IMG/VR virus record: IMGVR_UViG_3300011440_000004
Span: 1 to 56,485 of that record
DNA from: a virus
Length of the DNA stretch: 56,485 bases
Strand: one strand, 5' to 3'
The notes under the pieces are model-generated. The model had not been told where the DNA came from and did not search any database. It saw nothing but the letters and a program-made list of their open reading frames with translations. The first letter of the stretch is position 1. Every line of letters starts with the position of its first letter. The position numbers and the translations under genes were made by a program. This document shows, one piece after another, positions 32,447 to 40,223 of the stretch.

Positions 32447-32506
32447 GTGGCGGCGGGCCTCGGGCGAGACACCGCAAGAGCCCCGATGCCCGGGACCCGC
32501 CGCCAC
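32447..32506 (-). terminator. Major capsid gene terminator with antisense loop
   Basis: GTGGCGGCGGG (32447-32457) pairs perfectly with CCCGCCGCCAC (32496-32506); an inner stem of about 7 bp extends it. The apical loop of the minus-strand RNA contains UUGCGGUGUCUC, the exact complement of GAGACACCGCAA from the ribosome-binding cassette found before several phage genes. It begins 8 bases after the capsid gene stop. Confidence 0.75.
32466..32477 (+). promoter_or_regulatory. Inverted copy of the ribosome-binding cassette
   Basis: Plus strand GAGACACCGCAA, identical for 12 bases to the minus-strand cassettes before ATG 42780 and ATG 16058, and for 8 bases (GAGACACC) to the capsid gene's own cassette before ATG 34280. 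There is no plus-strand gene here. Confidence 0.75.
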
Positions 32507-32513
32507 GCTCAGG

Positions 32514-34280
32514 TCAGCTGCCCGTCGTCGCGATGTCGATTTCGGTGCAGCACGAGTACGTGCCGTTCGGGACGATGTCGAACGTGATCCGCAACGACTC
32601 GCGGCCGTGGTGGTGGGCGTTCTCGAACGTCTCGGCGAAGAACTCGGCGTCGTTGGTGTCGTTCAGGACCGAGTCGCGGTAGATGCCCTGGTTGAACTCG
32701 CCGCCGTCGAGGAACAGCCACTCGCCGACCGGATGCAGGTAGGTGATGGCGGTGTCGGGCCACGGGTTGAGGGTGCCGTCGATCTGCGCCGAGAACCCCT
32801 GGCCGGTCTCGCCGTCGAGGTGCCATGCCGGCGTGATGCCACGAGCAGCGAACCACCGTGCGATCGCGGCGTCGGCGAGCGCGAGGGTTTCGTCCATCGT
32901 GCCGACCGGGATGCCACGAGCGACCGACGTGCGGATGTTGTTCTGCATCCACCCCGGGGCGATGAACGCGAACCGCATGTTGGGGTCGCGGTGGCGGTAC
33001 ACGAACCCGGCGGTGGCGCGGTCGAGACCGGCGAGCACGTCGCGTTCGGTCGACAACAGCTCGCCGACCGTCACCGCCTCGGACCCGGCGGCGATCGTGG
33101 TCAGCAGCTTGTTCTCGGCGACGCGGGCCTGCTCGACGAGGAGCAGCCGCTGCCATGCCTCGGCCTGCTCCCGGAAGTAGCGCAGACCGAAGTTGCCGAA
33201 CACGAGCCGGCCGACGACGGCGTCGACAGTGGTCGTCTCCGGGGTCGGACAGGTGGCCCGCATCTTCGCCTTGACGGCGGGGTCGGGCGACGCGCCACCG
33301 GGGAGTGCGGCGAGGTCGTTGGCGTGGGTCCACACCGTGATGCCGGCGGCGGCGGCGCCGAGGATCGGAGGCGGCAACGTCGACACACCGCCGCGGGCCT
33401 CGGCACCGAACCGGGCCAGGGCGTCACGCACCGGCCGGTCGGTCGAGCCGACGACGGGCAGCGAGTAGTCGACATTGATCGGGGCGCAGATGCCACCCGC
33501 GGCGGCGAGCGCCCGGGTGTTCGTCGCCGCGGCGACCTTGCGGGTGTTCTCGGCCGAGTCGCCGGTGAGGCGACGCTCGTTCGGGAACATCGCCAACGCA
33601 CGCATCGACTGCACCGGGATCTTCGGGTTGCCGCCGATCCACTCCTGCGACGCGATGTAGGCCTCTTCCCAGGTGCGAATCGCCATCTCGGCGTCGAGTT
33701 CCTGGCCGGGCTGAGCGCCGGCGTAGGCGCCGGCGGCGACGAGCGGTGCGCGCTGCACCTGCGCCGCGGGGACGTGCGGCTGCGACGCCGGGGGCCGGCG
33801 TGCGTTGACGTTCGAGATGCGCGGCTGCGGCGTGGCTGCTGCGGCGACGGGCTCGGCGACGGGCGGGGTCTCGGCCGCGTCGTCGGCAGGCGGGGTCTCG
33901 GCCGGCGCAGCATCAGGGTCGTCGACCGGGGCGGCATCGGGGTCGTCCGGGTCCGGGTTCTCGGGGTCGGCGTTGTCGGGGTCGAGCGCGGCGATGGCCT
34001 CGGCGAGCTCGGCGCGCTGCGTCTCTCGGTTGGCGTCGTCGGCGTCGAGCGCGGCGATGCGCTCCACGAGCGCCGTCGACGCGGCAGACACCACGCCGAG
34101 CGCGGCGAGGGTCTCGTCGGTGGCGTCTGCGGCGAGCAGTTCGGCGCCGGCGGCACGCAACGCGTCGCGGCACCCTTCGACGTCGTCGCGGCTCAGGGCG
34201 GCGACGAGACCGAGCAGCTCGGTGCGCTGCTCGTCGGTGATGGCTGCGCCCAAGGCGAGCAGTTCGAGAATGCGGTCCAT
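32514..34280 (-). CDS. Major capsid protein with N-terminal scaffold-like domain
   Basis: A 588-residue HK97-fold capsid candidate. Residues 1-100 are helical and acidic (LLALGAAITDEQRTELLGLV .. AALDADDANRETQRAELAEA), residues about 100-180 a disordered Asp/Pro/Ala-rich stretch, together a likely delta/scaffold region cut during maturation. The shell domain follows (GGICAPINVDYSLPVVGSTD; IRTSVARGIPVGTMDETLAL; AEFFAETFENAHHHGRESLR). The prohead protease is immediately upstream. ATG 34280 has AGGAGACACCCAC before it, a variant of the start-associated cassette. Confidence 0.85.
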   Translation of the reverse strand: MDRILELLALGAAITDEQRTELLGLVAALSRDDVEGCRDALRAAGAELLAADATDETLAALGVVSAASTALVERIAALDADDANRETQRAELAEAIAALDPDNADPENPDPDDPDAAPVDDPDAAPAETPPADDAAETPPVAEPVAAAATPQPRISNVNARRPPASQPHVPAAQVQRAPLVAAGAYAGAQPGQELDAEMAIRTWEEAYIASQEWIGGNPKIPVQSMRALAMFPNERRLTGDSAENTRKVAAATNTRALAAAGGICAPINVDYSLPVVGSTDRPVRDALARFGAEARGGVSTLPPPILGAAAAGITVWTHANDLAALPGGASPDPAVKAKMRATCPTPETTTVDAVVGRLVFGNFGLRYFREQAEAWQRLLLVEQARVAENKLLTTIAAGSEAVTVGELLSTERDVLAGLDRATAGFVYRHRDPNMRFAFIAPGWMQNNIRTSVARGIPVGTMDETLALADAAIARWFAARGITPAWHLDGETGQGFSAQIDGTLNPWPDTAITYLHPVGEWLFLDGGEFNQGIYRDSVLNDTNDAEFFAETFENAHHHGRESLRITFDIVPNGTYSCCTEIDIATTGS

Positions 34281-34442
34281 GTGGGTGTCTCCTACGTGAT
34301 GACGGATCGGGAGTGGTGGTGCGGCCTCCCGGTGGAGACGTGGACCCGACTAGGGCGGGACGCTCAAACCTTGGCCTTCGGGCGGGACGTTACAGGATCA
34401 GCGCGCGCCGTGCACGCGTCTCGTGTCGATCGACGTCACGTG
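34281..34442 (-). promoter_or_regulatory. Capsid gene leader
   Basis: A 162-base gap without a gene. It holds the Shine-Dalgarno AGGAGACACCCAC, a 6-bp hairpin (CGGAG-type stem 34308-34313 with 34326-34331), and a 10-base direct repeat GGGCGGGACG at 34354 and 34381. These could be an operator or RNA leader for the capsid message. I see no convincing -35/-10 pair. Confidence 0.4.
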
Positions 34443-36065
34443 TCAGACGGCGGCCTCGGTCTCGCCGAGCATGATGCGGGCGGCGAGGTGGTCGCGTTCG
34501 GCCGGGATCAGGTGCCGGGTGCGCCGGTCGATCGCAGACACCATCGCGAGCACGCGGTCGATCCGGTCGTCGCTGCGACCGTTGCGCGCCGACAGCCGCT
34601 TGCCGGCGGCGGGCCGGTGGTCCTGGCCGCACGCCGAGCAGTGCACCATCCCGGACGCGACGAGCGCTTCGACACGCGCCGGGGCCGGGCGCACGATGCC
34701 GATGCCACGCATCGCGATGACACGGCCGTCGCGCACGGTGATGCGCGGCAACGGGTCGGCGAGTTGGATGCCACCGGCGGCGACGAGACGCTGGCGGGTG
34801 ATCGGGAACCCGGGAAGGTTGCACGATTGCAGGCCGAACATGTCGAGCTCGTAGTCGCCCCACTCGCGCCAATCCCCCGACACCCCGGACGCGCGCAGCA
34901 CGTTGACGGCGTGCGGTGTCACGTCGGCGCGCACGACACCGGAGAACCATCCGCCGTTGCGGCCGTTCGACGCACGCACCGACGCCCACCCGAGCGTGGT
35001 GTTGGCGTAGTGGTCTCGGGCCTGCTGCGCGGTGATGCCGACGAGCGGCGCATGGTCGAGGCCGTACACGAGGGTGCCGACCGGCGGCCCACCCGGCGAC
35101 GGGTTGGCGTGCAGATTGAAGTTCGCGTAGTCGGTCGGCGACGACGGCGCGGTGCGGCACTCGTTCGGGTAGCCGATGTGGCAGGCGCCCTCGGGGTAGA
35201 TGTGGCCGTACACGTGGCGCCAGCCTGCGTCGTCGCCGTCTTCGATCGTGAGCGGCACAGCGATGCCACCGGTCGACAACTGCGGCACGTTGCGCGGGTC
35301 GTCGTCGGGTGGTTCGGTCATCGTCGAGTATTCGAGCCGCGCCGGGCGCGGTGTGACGGTGATCGTCCCGGACGCCGCGACGGGTTCTGCCGATGCGTCG
35401 TCGTCAGCTGCGTCAGACGGCTCGGTGGTCGACGCGGCGGCGGGGTTGCCGAGCTCGATCCATGCGGTCTCGAACCCGGGGAACGGTTCGGCGGTCATGC
35501 CGGCGATGTCGTATGTGAGGAACCACGTCTCGGCCTCGATGCACCACCCGTCCTCGTCGACCTCGGTGCAGCGGTCCTCCCATGTGACCGCGCCCGGGTC
35601 GACGGACACACCGAACCGGCCCTGCGCCACGAGGACGTCGCGCAGTGCGCGGCCGGCGTCGGAGTCGTGGAACCATCCGGCCGAGAACGGGGTGCCGTTG
35701 ACGACGGTGTTCTCGTCGGCCCAGCCGGCGAGCACGGCGCCGATGTGCTGCCAGTCGGAGACGTTGTGGAACATCAGCGGCAGCGGGCCATCTCGGAACG
35801 TCCAGACGCACTCGGAGAAGTCGCGGCCGTCGCCGGTCGGTTCCTGCAACGCGACACCGTTCGGACCGGAGACCCAACGCTCGGCGAGTGCACCCTTTGG
35901 CGCGGTCGCGAGACGTGCGGCGGGTGGTGCCATCGCGGCCATCGTGGCGAGCTGGCCCCCGACGAAGACGAGGCCTTGCGTGTAGTCCGGGAACGTCGAC
36001 AGCACCGTGCCGGCGGCGTCGACGACTTCCCACTGGCCGGACGAGTTCTGGCGGATGGTGAACAT
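34443..36065 (-). CDS. Prohead protease-like capsid maturation protein
   Basis: A 540-residue protein upstream of the capsid gene. Residues about 95-155 hold LMFHNVSDWQHIGAVLAGW and GRFGVSVDPGAVTWEDR; the His in FHN and the Ser in GVSVD occupy the places of the S78-type prohead protease dyad. A disordered acidic segment follows (about 205-235), then a second domain with YGHIYPEGACHIGYPNECR, and a C-terminal CSACGQDH zinc-like site. The protein is longer than ordinary prohead proteases and may combine protease with a minor capsid function. Confidence 0.6.
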   Translation of the reverse strand: MFTIRQNSSGQWEVVDAAGTVLSTFPDYTQGLVFVGGQLATMAAMAPPAARLATAPKGALAERWVSGPNGVALQEPTGDGRDFSECVWTFRDGPLPLMFHNVSDWQHIGAVLAGWADENTVVNGTPFSAGWFHDSDAGRALRDVLVAQGRFGVSVDPGAVTWEDRCTEVDEDGWCIEAETWFLTYDIAGMTAEPFPGFETAWIELGNPAAASTTEPSDAADDDASAEPVAASGTITVTPRPARLEYSTMTEPPDDDPRNVPQLSTGGIAVPLTIEDGDDAGWRHVYGHIYPEGACHIGYPNECRTAPSSPTDYANFNLHANPSPGGPPVGTLVYGLDHAPLVGITAQQARDHYANTTLGWASVRASNGRNGGWFSGVVRADVTPHAVNVLRASGVSGDWREWGDYELDMFGLQSCNLPGFPITRQRLVAAGGIQLADPLPRITVRDGRVIAMRGIGIVRPAPARVEALVASGMVHCSACGQDHRPAAGKRLSARNGRSDDRIDRVLAMVSAIDRRTRHLIPAERDHLAARIMLGETEAAV

Positions 36066-36099
36066 GGCGACCGAGCGTAGTGCTATGCGCCCGGACGCG

Positions 36100-36133
36100 A
36101 CAGCGCCACCCGAACGGGTCCGGGTGGCGCTGT
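36100..36133 (-). terminator. Strong hairpin after the LPXTG gene
   Basis: ACAGCGCCACCCG (36100-36112) pairs perfectly over 13 bp with CGGGTGGCGCTGT (36121-36133), loop of 8 bases. It lies between the LPXTG gene and the protease gene and would stop read-through into the capsid genes. Confidence 0.8.
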
Positions 36134-36184
36134 CTTCGATGCCGCAGTCGGTTGTCGTCCCTCGCGGCCTCGGGAAGTCGGGGG

Positions 36185-36886
36185 TCAGGCTACACGCCGG
36201 CGCCGGGCGATGCGCAAGATGGCGACGCCACCGAGCACGAGCGCGACGGCGATGCCGGCGTTGCGTCTGGCGTCGGAGCGGGCCCCGGTCGCGGGCAGCG
36301 TGCCCGCCACGGTGGTTTCGACGATCGCCGCTGTGGTGGTGGGCTCGTCGCAGCAGCCGACCGGTTCACACCCGCCGGTCTCATTCGTGACGCCGGTCGT
36401 ACAGATCGTGGTCGTCGGATCGGCGCCCACGGTCGTCGTGGTGGCGGCGGGCGCCGTGGTGGTGGTCGCAGGGACCGTTGTGGCCGTGGTGGTCGTGGCG
36501 GGCACCGTGGTGGTCGTGGTCTGGACCGGGCAGACCGGCGGGCGGGCGACCGTCGCCGAGTTCGACCCGGTCGCCTGATTCGACCAGGCGGCCGACACGG
36601 TCTCGGTGGCCGACGCCTGCGTGCCGGGGTAGGTGACCGTGCGGGTGAACGCCAGGTCGTCGCCCTGCGATCCGGCCGGCGCATACCCGGCCGGCGACGT
36701 GATGCGCCAGGTGAGGTCTCGATCGACGTCGGCGCGGGCGGTCCACGTGACCGACCACGTGTCGACGCGGCACTGCGTGGCGCCGGCGACGACCGGGTGA
36801 TGCGCGAGCGCCGGGGCGGCGGGGATCAGGCCGACGCCCGCCGCGATGGCGGCGCAAGCGATGACGATGCGTGTGCGGTGTCTCAT
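36185..36886 (-). CDS. LPXTG cell-wall-anchored surface protein
   Basis: A 233-residue protein with every element of a sortase substrate: signal peptide (MRHRTRIVIACAAIAAGVGL .. APALA), an exported beta domain (about 31-118, two Cys), a Thr-rich stalk (TTTTTVPATTTT, about 122-160), a Cys-rich patch (CTTGVTNETGGCEPVGCC), LPATG at 197-201, a hydrophobic segment (AGIAVALVLGGVAILRI) and a basic tail (ARRRRVA). Host sortase would attach it to peptidoglycan of the infected cell. ATG 36886 has AAGGG nine bases upstream. It is bounded downstream by a strong terminator. Exclusion of competing phages or altered cell surface is possible; function unproven. Confidence 0.85.
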   Translation of the reverse strand: MRHRTRIVIACAAIAAGVGLIPAAPALAHHPVVAGATQCRVDTWSVTWTARADVDRDLTWRITSPAGYAPAGSQGDDLAFTRTVTYPGTQASATETVSAAWSNQATGSNSATVARPPVCPVQTTTTTVPATTTTATTVPATTTTAPAATTTTVGADPTTTICTTGVTNETGGCEPVGCCDEPTTTAAIVETTVAGTLPATGARSDARRNAGIAVALVLGGVAILRIARRRRVA

Positions 36887-36938
36887 TGATGGTGTCCCTT
36901 CGGGTTGTCCGACCGCGGTGGTGCGGTCGGAGACTAGA

Positions 36939-37273
36939 TCACGCGGGATTGACCGCGGAGAGCCATGCGTCGACGGTCCACGCGATGGCGAGGGTGTCGT
37001 CGGGCCCGAGCACGACGGGTTCGAGTGGCCAGTCGAACTTGGTCGGGCCGGCGTTGGCGAGCAGCACAAGACGCATCGCGGTGTAGCGGGCGGCGTCGGT
37101 GGAGTTGTGGCGGAAGTGGAACACCGGGTAGCCGTCGGAGCCTTGGCCCCAGTCGTGGGCGTGGGTCTCGACCGCGCGCTGGGGTCGCCCTGTTCGAACG
37201 TGCCGACGATGACGACCTCGGCGAACTCGCACGGCATCGTGAACGTGCGGGCCTTGGTGAGACGCTCAGCCAT
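36939..37273 (-). pseudogene. Small phage protein gene split by a one-base frameshift
   Basis: The frame from ATG 37273 encodes MAERLTKARTFTMPCEFAEV, then VIVGTFEQGD, after which coding sense jumps to another frame: QRAVETHAHDWGQGSDGYPV and onward to DAWLSAVNPA (stop 36939). The switch lies at a run of four C on the minus strand (about 37181-37184); one extra C would restore a continuous gene of about 111 residues. Sequencing error, a real mutation or slippage at the C run are all possible. The protein itself has no recognised family. Confidence 0.6.
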
Positions 37274-37592
37274 CGACGTACCCGCCGTCGACGACGACAC
37301 GCATGCGCAACCATCGGCGAGAGATTGGCGCCACGCCGGCGAGCATCACGGTGAGGTCGTCCTCGATCGCACGGCACGCCGCGGCGGCGTCGCCCGACCA
37401 CTGGTCGACGGCGTCGATGGTGAGACCGGACCGGCACACGACGACGGGCTCGTAGCCCTCGCCGACGGCCAACGCTGAGCGAGTGTCGCGCACGACCTTC
37501 CACGTGTACCGGAACGTCCAGAGACGCGGCGACTGGCGCGGCATGCGCGCCGCCAGGTGAGGCGGGAGCTCGGGCGGCGGCATGTCAGCCAT
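37266..37592 (-). CDS. Structural-region protein, unknown function
   Basis: A 108-residue protein from ATG 37592 (TGATG overlap); ATG 37598 is an alternative two codons earlier. It reads MADMPPPELPPHLAARMPRQ, then LWTFRYTWKVVRDTRSALA and ends RMRVVVDGGYVDG. The compact alpha/beta look does not match a family I can name. It is part of the run between the Rmf-like gene and the LPXTG gene. Confidence 0.55.
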   Translation of the reverse strand: MADMPPPELPPHLAARMPRQSPRLWTFRYTWKVVRDTRSALAVGEGYEPVVVCRSGLTIDAVDQWSGDAAAACRAIEDDLTVMLAGVAPISRRWLRMRVVVDGGYVDG

Positions 37593-37798
37593 CACCATGC
37601 TCCGACGAGGTCGGCGGCGGGTGAGGTCTCGCCGACGTCGACGACGCGGGCGGGCAGCGACGCGATGGCCTCGACCATGGCGCGAGCCATGCGCGTGTGG
37701 AGTTCGTCGCGCACCCGCCACCCGGCGACGAGTTCGGTGTCGAGCACGTCGACGGGCAGGGTCGAGTCGACCACGATCAGACCGCGGTGCACGGCCAT
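37592..37798 (-). CDS. 68-residue protein, unknown function
   Basis: MAVHRGLIVVDSTLPVDVLD followed by a helix (RDELHTRMARAMVEAIASL). ATG 37798 overlaps the upstream stop as TGATG, and its stop overlaps the next ATG. Co-translated with its neighbours. No motif recognised. Confidence 0.55.
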   Translation of the reverse strand: MAVHRGLIVVDSTLPVDVLDTELVAGWRVRDELHTRMARAMVEAIASLPARVVDVGETSPAADLVGAW

Positions 37799-38067
37799 CA
37801 CGCGACCGCCGCGGGCCGGTGCAGCACGAGCGGGTCGTGGATGTTGGTGCGCCACGCGGTGACGTTGACACCGCGGTACGGGTGCCACGTGACCGACCGG
37901 AACGACAGCGAGTCGTCGGCGAACCGGGCGATGGTGACGAGCGGCGTGTCGGGGCCGACCCACGACTTGGCGACCGCGACCGCGGTCAGCTCGGTGGTGC
38001 GGGTCTCTCGGGTGCGGGTGTCGTTGGGTCGGGTCGTGGTGGTGACCTCGACGGCGTAGGTGGTCAT
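37798..38067 (-). CDS. 89-residue beta-rich protein, unknown function
   Basis: MTTYAVEVTTTTRPNDTRTR leads into ELTAVAVAKSWVGPDTPLVT and SFRSVTWHPYRGVNVTAWR. Start 38067 carries the cassette GGAGGCACCGCA-ATG and overlaps the upstream stop (ATGA). The product is probably a small cytoplasmic beta protein; function unknown. Confidence 0.6.
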   Translation of the reverse strand: MTTYAVEVTTTTRPNDTRTRETRTTELTAVAVAKSWVGPDTPLVTIARFADDSLSFRSVTWHPYRGVNVTAWRTNIHDPLVLHRPAAVA

Positions 38068-38309
38068 TGCGGTGCCTCCATCAGTTCTTCGACGACGGTG
38101 GTGACGGTGACGCGGACGACACGAACCTCAACCGGGTAGCCGACCGAGATGGCGCCGGCGGCGAACCCGGCGCGGGTGCGCTCGGCCTGGTCGATGGTGG
38201 CCCACCGGTCGTACGTGCGCCACGCCCCGGTCGGGTAGTTGGGGTGGTCTCGACGAATCTGCACGTGGTAGGCGGTGGCGATGTCGACGGGTTCGTTGAC
38301 GACGATCAC
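38064..38309 (-). CDS. 81-residue protein, unknown function
   Basis: GTG 38309 overlaps the stop of the Rmf-like gene. The product starts VIVVNEPVDIATAYHVQIRR, has a central helix (WATIDQAERTRAGFAAGA) and a beta C-terminus (YPVEVRVVRVTVTTVVEEL). It is coupled to the leaderless message. No family recognised. Confidence 0.55.
   Translation of the reverse strand: MIVVNEPVDIATAYHVQIRRDHPNYPTGAWRTYDRWATIDQAERTRAGFAAGAISVGYPVEVRVVRVTVTTVVEELMEAPQ
38068..38079 (-). promoter_or_regulatory. Start-associated ribosome-binding cassette
   Basis: Minus strand GGAGGCACCGCA directly before ATG 38067. It differs from the 42781 copy only by G for A at position 5 and is identical to the 48013 copy. Confidence 0.7.
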
Positions 38310-38464
38310 TTGACGACCTCGGCCTTGGCGGCGATCCATCCGGCGCGGGCGGACTCGTCGCCCCATGGGCACGACTCGCCACGCTCGAACGCGGCGTACC
38401 CGGCGAGCCATGCGGAGTTGTTGACGAGGGTCGGGGACGTCTTGCGTGTTGCGGTATCTGCCAT
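38306..38464 (-). CDS. Rmf/CrpP-like 52-residue protein, leaderless gene
   Basis: ATGGCAGATACC at 38464 starts MADTATRKTSPTLVNNSAWL; then GYAAFERGESCPWGDESARA and GWIAAKAEVVK. The spacing GY-x(6)-G-x(2)-CPW-x(5)-R-x(2)-W closely follows ribosome modulation factor and the related CrpP proteins (GY-x-A-x-x-G .. CPY .. R-x-x-W). In the host such a protein could bind ribosomes; here this is inferred from a short alignment made by eye. Too short for most gene finders. It heads the operon leading to the LPXTG gene. Confidence 0.6.
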   Translation of the reverse strand: MADTATRKTSPTLVNNSAWLAGYAAFERGESCPWGDESARAGWIAAKAEVVK

Positions 38465-38500
38465 GGCCGAGACGATACACAACCGGGGTTAGGAACGCAA
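38453..38500 (-). promoter_or_regulatory. Leaderless promoter family, copy E
   Basis: Minus strand: -35 TTGCGT (38500-38495), 17-base spacer with AACCCCGGTT, -10 TATCGT (38477-38472), 7 bases, ATGGCAGATACC. The upstream gene stops at 38503, two bases before the -35. Confidence 0.8.
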
Positions 38501-38502
38501 GG

Positions 38503-38667
38503 TTATCCACCCGGTGTGGACAAGTCGCCGGCGTCGTCCGGTCTCGGCAGGGTGTCGTCTGCGGCGAGCTCGTCGAGAACCGAGTCGATCGAGACCGGCG
38601 TCACGAGGTCGCCGTCGACGATGAGGTCGTCGTACGGTCGGTCGCCGAACCGGTTGTCGTCGGTCAT
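38503..38667 (-). CDS. 54-residue acidic protein, unknown function
   Basis: ATG 38667 overlaps the MuF-like gene stop (ATGA). The product MTDDNRFGDRPYDDLIVDGD continues as an acidic chain (SIDSVLDELAADDTL) and is probably partly disordered. It ends just before promoter E. It could be a small capsid-assembly helper by position only. Confidence 0.55.
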   Translation of the reverse strand: MTDDNRFGDRPYDDLIVDGDLVTPVSIDSVLDELAADDTLPRPDDAGDLSTPGG

Positions 38668-40223
38668 TGCATCAGCCCCCTCGCCCGCAGCACGTTCTCC
38701 ACGGCCGGGCCGATGGTATCGGTGAACACGTCGTCGGGCCACTGGAAGTACAGATGCGTGTCGAGCATGGCGTCAAGAGACTTGGCGGCGTCGCCTCCGA
38801 GCTGGCGGGTCGCCCACTGCGAATAGGCGCGGGCCCACACCTCTCGGACGTCGGACAGGTACGCCCGATACCCGGGCTGGCCGGCGAACGACCGCAGCGT
38901 CTGCTTGAAGTGGTCGTCGTTGGCGGCTGTGAGGAACTGTTCGAACGCGGCCCGCACCTCGGGGGTCTCCTTGTGCAACGTCGCCGACACGAACCGGCCG
39001 CCAGCGGGCGTGTCTGCGTCGACGACCCAGTCCGTGCGGTGGCCGTACTCGTGGACGAACGACATGATGCCGGTGCCGTCGCCGCGGTCGTTGACACGAA
39101 TCTCGGGGTCGGGTCTCGGTGCGTTCATCGCGGCCATGCGCCGCGCCGACCAATCGGAGACCGACTCGCCCTTGAGCCGGCGAGGCTTGGAGCGCGCCGG
39201 CACCGGCGAGAAGTGACCGCCCTTGTTCTGCGCCTTGCCACCGGCGATGACCACGGTCTCGGCGAACCCGTCGTCGGCGAGACCGTGGAGCTGGTCGAGA
39301 CCAGTGATGATCGGCGCGAACACCCGCTCGGCCTTCGCGGTGGCGTAGCGCAGCGCGTTGCGCCCGGAGCGTGTCGTCAGCGGCGTCGGCTGGAACAGGT
39401 CGGCCCAATCGGCGGGTGGTGGCGGTCCCGTCGACAGACCCGCCGAGCGTGCCTGCGCCGGCGTGAGGATGATCGGCTCGAAGTCACACCGACAGTGGGC
39501 GTGGTCGCCCGGGATGTAGAACGCGAACGGCGGCCACCCGGACCCGTTCGTCAACACCGGCGAGTCGAACCGCTCGAACACCTGACCGTCGAGACGCAGG
39601 TGCGGCATGAACGGCGCCTTGCGCCGCGCCGGCCCGTACACCCACCGGTACGCCTCGGTGGTGCCGCCGTGGTCTCGGATCGCACGCGTGACATCGGGGC
39701 CCGTCGCGACGCCGCCGACGCCACGGTTGTCCGACGTGACGACGGTGTACGCGAACCCTGACGACGTGATGTCGGCGGTGCCCCCGGCGACGCCGAGCAC
39801 GTGACGCACGAACCCGGTCGGGACGAGCTCGTCTATCGAGTCGGGGTCGAGACCGACCGGGTCGAACAGCCGATCCGACGCGAGCCCGCCGATCGCAGAC
39901 CGGAACCATGCGACCGAGTCGTCGACGTGACGCAGCTGCGTCGCTTTCATGGCGTCGGGGTAGCCGGTGCGCCACTCGCCGATCAGACCACCCACGACCG
40001 ATTGGGCGTCGGCGGCGGCGTCGAGAGCCCACACCCGGTAGCGGGCGACGAGGTCGTCGAACGCGCCGTCGAGCAGCTCGGCGTCGGACAGGTCCCCCGC
40101 GGCGATCAGAGACGGTCCGAGGGTGCGGGCGGCGAACATCGGGGCGACGTTGCGCAGCGTGTCGCGGAACACGCCGGCGCGTCCCTTGAGCCGGTTGCCG
40201 GCACGTTCGAGCGCTCGGCGCAT
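38664..40223 (-). CDS. MuF-like head protein with C-terminal zincin-like domain
   Basis: A 519-residue protein downstream of portal. Residues about 200-245 carry the MuF/SPP1 gp7 signature region (AFYIPGDHAHCRCDFEPIIL). The C-terminal 150 residues differ: GIMSFVHEYGHRTDWVVDAD contains HExxH, with a downstream EVWARAYSQWA that could give the third ligand, so a metallopeptidase or toxin-type domain appears attached and would be packaged with the head. The 92 bases before ATG 40223 stay open and coding-like back to CTG 40319, which overlaps the portal stop; the true start may be that CTG, adding 32 residues. Confidence 0.75.
   Translation of the reverse strand: MRRALERAGNRLKGRAGVFRDTLRNVAPMFAARTLGPSLIAAGDLSDAELLDGAFDDLVARYRVWALDAAADAQSVVGGLIGEWRTGYPDAMKATQLRHVDDSVAWFRSAIGGLASDRLFDPVGLDPDSIDELVPTGFVRHVLGVAGGTADITSSGFAYTVVTSDNRGVGGVATGPDVTRAIRDHGGTTEAYRWVYGPARRKAPFMPHLRLDGQVFERFDSPVLTNGSGWPPFAFYIPGDHAHCRCDFEPIILTPAQARSAGLSTGPPPPADWADLFQPTPLTTRSGRNALRYATAKAERVFAPIITGLDQLHGLADDGFAETVVIAGGKAQNKGGHFSPVPARSKPRRLKGESVSDWSARRMAAMNAPRPDPEIRVNDRGDGTGIMSFVHEYGHRTDWVVDADTPAGGRFVSATLHKETPEVRAAFEQFLTAANDDHFKQTLRSFAGQPGYRAYLSDVREVWARAYSQWATRQLGGDAAKSLDAMLDTHLYFQWPDDVFTDTIGPAVENVLRARGLMQ

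Noticed and set aside
32388-36080. A 1,230-codon open frame on the plus strand
   Set aside because: It is antisense to the capsid and protease genes, has composition of a high-GC shadow frame (long His/Arg/Gly/Val runs), no ribosome-binding site and no domain.
36185-36886. LPXTG gene as host DNA picked up by mis-assembly
   Set aside because: It has the same strand, GC content, spacing and ribosome-binding style as its phage neighbours on both sides, with no breakpoint visible.
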